This document shows positions 59,277 through 64,000 of a DNA stretch of 64,000 bases, one piece after another (positions within the stretch are counted from its first letter, which is position 1; each line of letters opens with the position of its first letter). The DNA is taken from positions 34,330,661 to 34,394,660 of the forward strand of contig BTRK01000002.1 in assembly GCA_036245805.1 (NCBI GenBank), read 5' to 3'. Both the position numbers and the translations under genes were made by a program. The stretch is from Pristionchus mayeri (lineage: Eukaryota; Nematoda; Chromadorea; Rhabditida; Neodiplogasteridae). The notes below the pieces were generated by a model, which worked only from the letters and a program-made list of their open reading frames with translations, was not told where the DNA came from and made no database searches.

Positions 59277-59521
59277 AGTTTCACTCCTCCTCTATGTATA
59301 GGGGTTAATGGTCCAAATTTGCGAAAATGTGAGGAAAATCGTGGATAGATAAACACCAAATACCGTAACTAATCGATGTCCATGCTGCTGGGTTTCATTA
59401 GTTACTGGAGTTCTAGAGTATCGAATGGTAACGGCATTTGGTGTTTATCTATCCACGATTTTCCTCACATTTTCGCAAATTTGGACCATGAACCCCTATA
59501 CATAGAGGAGGAGTGAAACCC
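59277..59521. repeat. Foldback element next to the minisatellite
   Basis: TTTCACTCCTCCTCTATGTA at the left pairs with its complement at the right, and the inner GTGGATAGATAAACACCAAA pairs likewise. It shares blocks with the foldbacks at 22.9 and 33.7 kb. Confidence 0.8.
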
Positions 59522-60105
59522 ACAACCTCGTAGTTTGAATATCTAACCAGGGTGGTGTAGTGTACCACACACTGATAACAATAAAACAATTCCCAAGTTG
59601 CTACCTCGAATATCCATATAATGGCAATCTGTTGTGCTGTTGTCGGTTGTGCTTTTGTCACCCCCCTCTACTTGTTCTCTCCAAGTTGCCATTCTCTTGC
59701 CATTCTCACCTCCCTGTTATATCCAGTACACTTTCTGAATGATGTCTAACTGATGAACATCTTAGAGCTTCGTGTTGTTGTCTCTGTCATTGTTGTTATA
59801 TAGAATAAGTAAATGTATTGACAATGAATTCCAGACCCGAAGATCTCTGAGCTAGTGCACAGAAATTATGATGTGTGATTCGTTTATTAGATGTATGTTA
59901 TTAAAATATCATACAACAATTTAGAGATTAGTCATGATCAAATGGATGATTTGCGAACAGCATTATAATGAAGAAAAGTAATGCATGAATGTCTTAATTG
60001 CATGCGAACGATCCATCTTCGAGCTGTGAAAGACCCTGAACAGACCTAGTTTGATCTATTGTAATTTATTAATGTTTTGGATTTTTCCAAACGATAATTT
60101 ACCTT
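59522..60105. other. Gene-free stretch
   Basis: Begins with the CCCAAGTTGC block of the foldback family, then AT-rich sequence with no exon. Confidence 0.4.
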
Positions 60106-60740
60106 CGCCGAGTTGATTACGGCGTCGAACGATGCAACAAGAGTTTCGCACTGGTCAACGATCGTCTTTGCCAGATCCTTGATAATTTCTTTGTACTCAG
60201 TCGCCTAGCATTATGATTTACTCTAAATAAAAAAATCGATACGAGCCGTTTTCAAAGTGGTCAACAGCTTTCCAAGTTGCTCCGACTTTTCGAGAACTTC
60301 ATTCTTCTTTTCCGCCACTTGATTCACTATACCATCGATTTCAACTTGCAATTCCTTGTGAATCTAAAGACAGCAATGTTGATATGTATACATTGTATAT
60401 CATCAGGTATGTAGGTGTTCAGAATTATACCTATTTCATCTTGACGTCATACTTGGCATCATTTCCACCATCCATTGTACAAATTTTCGTTGAATCGTCT
60501 AGTGTATTTCTTGCAACTGCGAGTTCATCATTAACATCTGGTATGTCGTACTAAAAGTCGTGATAAGTTATGCATTTTTAAATTTAAAAAAAAGTAACTT
60601 TTAAAAAATTTTTTTTAAAGGTTAATCATACGTATCCGTCTGGAAGCTGCATGCTCATTAAATGCCACTTTCCTTCCACATTCGCATTAAATGTGATCTC
60701 TCCATTGGGAACTCTTGCTATCGTGCACCGAGTCCACGTT
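60106..60740 (-). pseudogene. Decayed minus-strand gene with helical C-terminal part
   Basis: Four exon-like blocks on the minus strand: about 60735-60631 (RVPNGEITFNANVEGKWHLM ... GY), 60552-60437 (YDIPDVNDELAVARN ... YDVKMK), 60364-60248 (IHKELQVEIDGIVNQVAEKK, coiled-coil-like) and 60207-60107 (EYKEIIKDLAKTIVDQ). Blocks 1 and 2 join in phase. Block 2 ends with an in-frame TAG exactly at its donor, and block 3 would need a GC donor. The family is not recognised. Either the gene is decayed or the splicing is unusual. Confidence 0.45.
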
Positions 60741-61440
60741 GAAGAAACATGTTCCATAATGTTCCATAGTGGAACATTTTTTTCCATGTTTTTCCATTTT
60801 CGAAATTCTATATTAAAATGGATGAACTGATGGCTGTATTTGTGTGCGGAGCTTCAATACTTTATTTTTAATCGATTTGTGTGAAAAAAAGACGAGAAAA
60901 TATTCATTAATTTATTATTTGAGCGATTTCAGCAAAAAAATCCTATAATTGGCATTTTGCGATCGCTAAAAGTTTACTACAGAGCAGGTTACGGTACTCA
61001 CTGGTCTTTCGTGAGTTGTTCTCTTTTATCTTTGCCTATCCCGCATTCACTCTTTTCGGAGTTTCTAATCGATAATTCACTGCTTTCTATTGATTATTTG
61101 CTGCAATTCCATGTCCTCATATCACCACCAGAGTATCCGCCCCTGTTCAATGCCCTGTTCGCTTTGAAAAACCGCGTCATTAAGCTAACTTCATTGTTTA
61201 ATTGCAATTGCTCTGTTTTTGTGCTCATGTATTGGACGCCCATGCACGTTTCACTACCCACTACTCTTATTTAGCATGCGCCGTGTTCGCGTTTAGTCGA
61301 TATTCACACTTTGACTATGGGAAAATCGATTTATAGTATGTTTTTGAGGCCACTTTTCTCGCGTGGTTTGCTTGCTTTTCGCCAAGTTGTTTTCCCCTTA
61401 TTGTTCGATTTTCGTGTTGTTTAAATTTAAATATTCTAGG
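60741..61440. other. AT-rich stretch upstream of COX6A
   Basis: No supported exon; an open frame at 60957-61274 lacks family features. Presumed promoter of the COX6A copy. Confidence 0.4.
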
Positions 61441-62382
61441 ATGAACCGCACTCTCGGATTCCTTCGCCTCGCTGTTCGCGCCACCCAGCAGTCGCGCGCA
61501 TCCTCCGGGCAGCTCGCGCCCGCCGAGATCACCATCACCACCTGGAGAAAGGTACGCCTCCTTTACGTTACACTATTAGTTCATTCTATCCCTGGTCAAG
61601 CAACGTATTTATTCATTTCGTTGGGTACTTTATAATATATTTTGTTATTAATTGACTGGAACCGTAAAATTATCATTATTAGTAAGGGAACGCCGGCAAT
61701 AAGTCGCAGTTTTTAAATAAATGCTCGAATATAATGGAATCCCGTTCCAGATCTTCTACGTCGCTTCTCTCCCGTGCCTCGCCCTCACCATGTACGCCGC
61801 CTTCACGGTATGCTTTATTTTATTTGATTTTTTATAAAAGTTTTTTTTATATTGGGTGAAACCACCTTTATGTTGTTGTTATCCTCAAATTTTGTTTAAT
61901 GCCCTCTTGCACTTCTTACGGAGACAGCTTCAAAATAATGTTGATACACTACTGCATTTTGCAATATAGGTGATTCTATCATATTCCTCTTTTCCAGGAC
62001 CACGCGAAGCACGGGAGACGTCAGCTAGCCCTACCTCAACGTGCGCAACAAGGTCATTTTTCATTTATTTATTTAAATTTGTGCGGTTTGCTCACTTTCG
62101 AGTAACCATGATGCACTTTTGTAACCTTATTTTTATGAGAGAACTTGAAACGCCCTTCTTTTACTAGTGTCTGTAAATATGCGTTTTTGATAGAGAGAGA
62201 ACTCGCAAGTAACCATAGTCATAGTTACCGAATTTTGTTTGATTCGGTCACCAATCTATACATTAATCCTACTCCGTTTACAGCCTTTCCCTTGGGGCGA
62301 TGGCAACCACTCCCTGTTCCACAACAAGAGCGAGCAGTACGTGCCCGGAGTGGGCTTTGAGGAGGACCGCAAGCACCACTAG
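61441..62382 (+). CDS. Cytochrome c oxidase subunit 6A, frameshifted copy
   Basis: Exon 1 (61441-61551) has an Arg/Ala-rich mitochondrial presequence (MNRTLGFLRLAVRATQQSRA). Exon 2 (61751-61807) is the membrane segment FYVASLPCLALTMYAAF. Exon 4 (62284-62382) has the signature PFPWGDGNHSLFHNKSEQ and ends DRKHH. COX6A is a small inner-membrane subunit of complex IV. Exon 3 (61998-62052) starts correctly (DHAKH) and ends with LNVRNK, but the two parts are in different frames: 55 nt, with TAG in the downstream frame, where the family has about 69 nt. About 14 bases appear to be missing. This is either a pseudogene of a duplicated COX6A or an assembly error. Confidence 0.75.
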
Positions 62383-62593
62383 AGGAGCAACGAGTAGATG
62401 AAGGTGAGTTGCTTATCTTCTTCCATACTCGTATTGCTGATCTACGTATTGAATTTATTGTATTCTTGCTGATTGTTTTAGTGTGACTACGCACAGTGAT
62501 GGTCCCCACGTTTTTAGATAGCAACACATGAATATTTTTTTTCGTTTAAATTTCGGCCAAGGAAATTATATTGTTATGTTCTTCCCCTTACAG

Positions 62594-63388
62594 GCCCGGC
62601 GAGCGACATGAGAATCTGAAGGCAGACCTCGTGAGGAGAATCAAAATGCTCGAGTACTGCCCCAAGCAGGAGAGGTATGCCGTGTCTCATCCATTTCCTG
62701 CACACATTTCGTTGTTAGTTCATATCCATATTCGTCTTTTCTTTTCTGAAAATTAGAACTATATTTTTCTCTCGTTACAGTGAACTAATCCCGGATTATT
62801 GTTGAAGACAAATTTATCAGCTCAGTCATCTTCGGTTATTTCAGAAACAAAAACTACCACCTGACGAACAGCTGAGAATAGCCGCCGAAATACGAGGAGG
62901 GCGCCCCCGGTTTGTTGATTTTATGTGGAACTCATTTTTTTTTATTGCTCACGCTTCCCAATTCCGTATGTAAGATGCGAACAGTACAAGTCAATTTATC
63001 ATAGCAATATACTTAACTATTTTAATTTGAAAAATTAAATTCTTGCAGATCCGAACGAGCCCATCGATGTGGACGCCTACCCACTGGAGTCAGCGAATGC
63101 GATTGGATGGAAGCAGGGAAGGGAACTGCTGAGGAAGTATCTAGAGGTGAACGATTGCATCCATTGCCCCCTATGCCTCTATTGTTGATGAATCCCAGTC
63201 CTATTTATATCTATTTATATCTAGAGTTGTTGCATCTGTTGATACAAAGCTAGACGAATTGAATTAATCAATTTGAAAGTAGCATTAGTAATTATTTAAT
63301 TAATCGATGTAGGGAATCGGGTACTCGGAGACGATTCTGGACGTTCGCGGCTTCCGATTCAAGAACCTCCTCGGCACGATTCCACCCG
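62594..63388 (+). pseudogene. Partial gene of unknown family with two in-frame stops
   Basis: Exons 62594-62674 (HENLKADLVRRIKMLEYCPK), 62845-62909, 63049-63146 (PIDVDAYPLESANAIGW ... LLRKYLE) and 63313-63388 (GYSETILDVRGFRFKNLLGT) join in phase. In the second exon the frame contains TGA and TAG between YHLTNS and PPKYEEGAP. No start codon and no terminal exon were found. I do not recognise the family. It lies 0.2 kb downstream of COX6A on the same strand, so it could once have shared a transcript. Confidence 0.5.
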
Positions 63389-63627
63389 GTGAGCAGAAGG
63401 GATCTCTTGATGGACACCCGAGATGAATTTATTAAAAGAAAAGTACATTGTAGACAAGAGTTATCGATTTTACTGGGATTATTTAACTGAGAAATATCTC
63501 CTGCTTGAATTATATTCACTATAGTAATGCATGGATTCGTTACTGTCAGGTGAAGGAACGAAAATATCCCTTTAGACTTATGAATAATACGATACTGCGC
63601 AGTTTTTGGTTTCTGAGATTTCTAGTC

Positions 63628-63830
63628 ATAGTTACTGAATTTTGTTTGAATCTTTATCTAATCTATGCATTAATCCTACTCCGTTTGCAGCATTTCCCTT
63701 GGCGCGATGGAAACCACTCACTCTTCCACAACAAGAGCGAGCAGTGCGTGCCCGGAGTGGGCTTTGAGGAGGACCGCAAGCACCACTAGAGGAGCAACGA
63801 GTAGATGGAGGTGAGTTGCTTATCTTCTTC
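63628..63830 (+). pseudogene. Duplicated last exon of COX6A
   Basis: 63691-63789 repeats the final COX6A exon with HFPWRDGNHSLFHNKSEQ (Gly to Arg in the PWGDG motif, and Tyr to Cys in EQYVPG). The copy extends about 60 bp into the preceding intron (TTAATCCTACTCCGTTT) and about 40 bp past the stop, so it is a direct segmental duplication about 1.4 kb downstream. Confidence 0.85.
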
Positions 63831-64000
63831 CATTAAAGCGTGACCCTACTCGCATTGCTGTTCTACTTTCTTTGGAACATAAATCTAATTAGTGAAACAT
63901 TACTGGGACTTGACATCGTATTGTATTTAGTCCATTATTGAATCAAGAATCTTGATGCGATTATTTTTCTAAAAGGGAGCACTTTCTACTACTCATTCGC

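Noticed and set aside
58409..59359. Long open frames of 240-316 codons across the minisatellite
   Set aside because: They are products of a 21-bp repeat unit divisible by three; the flanks lack start context, splice sites or homology on either strand.

Overview
The window reads as nematode genomic DNA. Genes have many short introns (often 40-60 bp) with TTTCAG-type acceptors, several first exons sit directly behind a polypyrimidine-AG that fits a spliced-leader acceptor, and the families present are typical of worms: an EGF-CUB-TSP1 astacin, a REF-1-type double bHLH protein, a divergent F-box family, ShKT-domain secreted proteins, a GT31 glycosyltransferase array and a COX6A copy. A clade V (rhabditid/diplogastrid) worm is likely, but the species is not identified here. 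All exon models were read by eye from splice signals, phase and family motifs; no search or alignment was run.

Layout. 0-4.5 kb: a small three-exon unknown gene (461-1449), then a broken serpin (3337-3908). 4.98-9.83 kb: a 681-residue astacin metalloprotease, the best supported gene, with an unusual hairpin-flanked exon near 9.0 kb. 10.3-11.5 kb: a bHLH repressor ending in WRPWE. 11.9-13.6 kb: an F-box-like gene with a tRNA-derived SINE in an intron and one homopolymer frameshift. 14.1-15.2 kb: a small secreted protein. 15.9-16.8 kb: an F-box relative split by an inverted-repeat element. 17.7-23.4 kb: mostly inverted-repeat and mariner-like elements, with a tiny secreted-peptide gene at 21.4 kb. 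24.5-27.3 kb: a secreted cysteine-containing protein with a 1 kb near-palindrome in its last intron. 28.4-29.2 kb: a dead non-LTR reverse transcriptase.

29.3-49.1 kb is the structural centrepiece. A ~3.9 kb arm (29339-33283) and a ~4.6 kb arm (44439-49060) are nearly identical inverted copies. Between them lie a 2.8 kb foldback element flanked by TTAA, an orphan PITP exon, a catalytically gutted AADAC-like esterase, and on the minus strand a 12-exon THAP-domain transposase-like gene that is open except for one in-frame TAG. The right arm ends inside an intron of a ShKT gene whose remaining exons lie just outside, so the right arm looks like the source and the left arm like an inverted copy.

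49.9-57.6 kb: a GT31 array with one intact gene, one doubtful gene and one clear pseudogene, interrupted by nested mariner-like elements. 57.8-58.5 kb: a decayed copy of the 5' astacin exons, abutting a minisatellite of 32 identical 21-bp units. 60-64 kb: a decayed minus-strand gene, a frameshifted COX6A copy with a duplicated last exon, and a partial unknown gene.

The region is gene-poor and repeat-rich, with many half-dead gene copies. The genes do not form one pathway; they share a history of local duplication, transposon insertion and decay.
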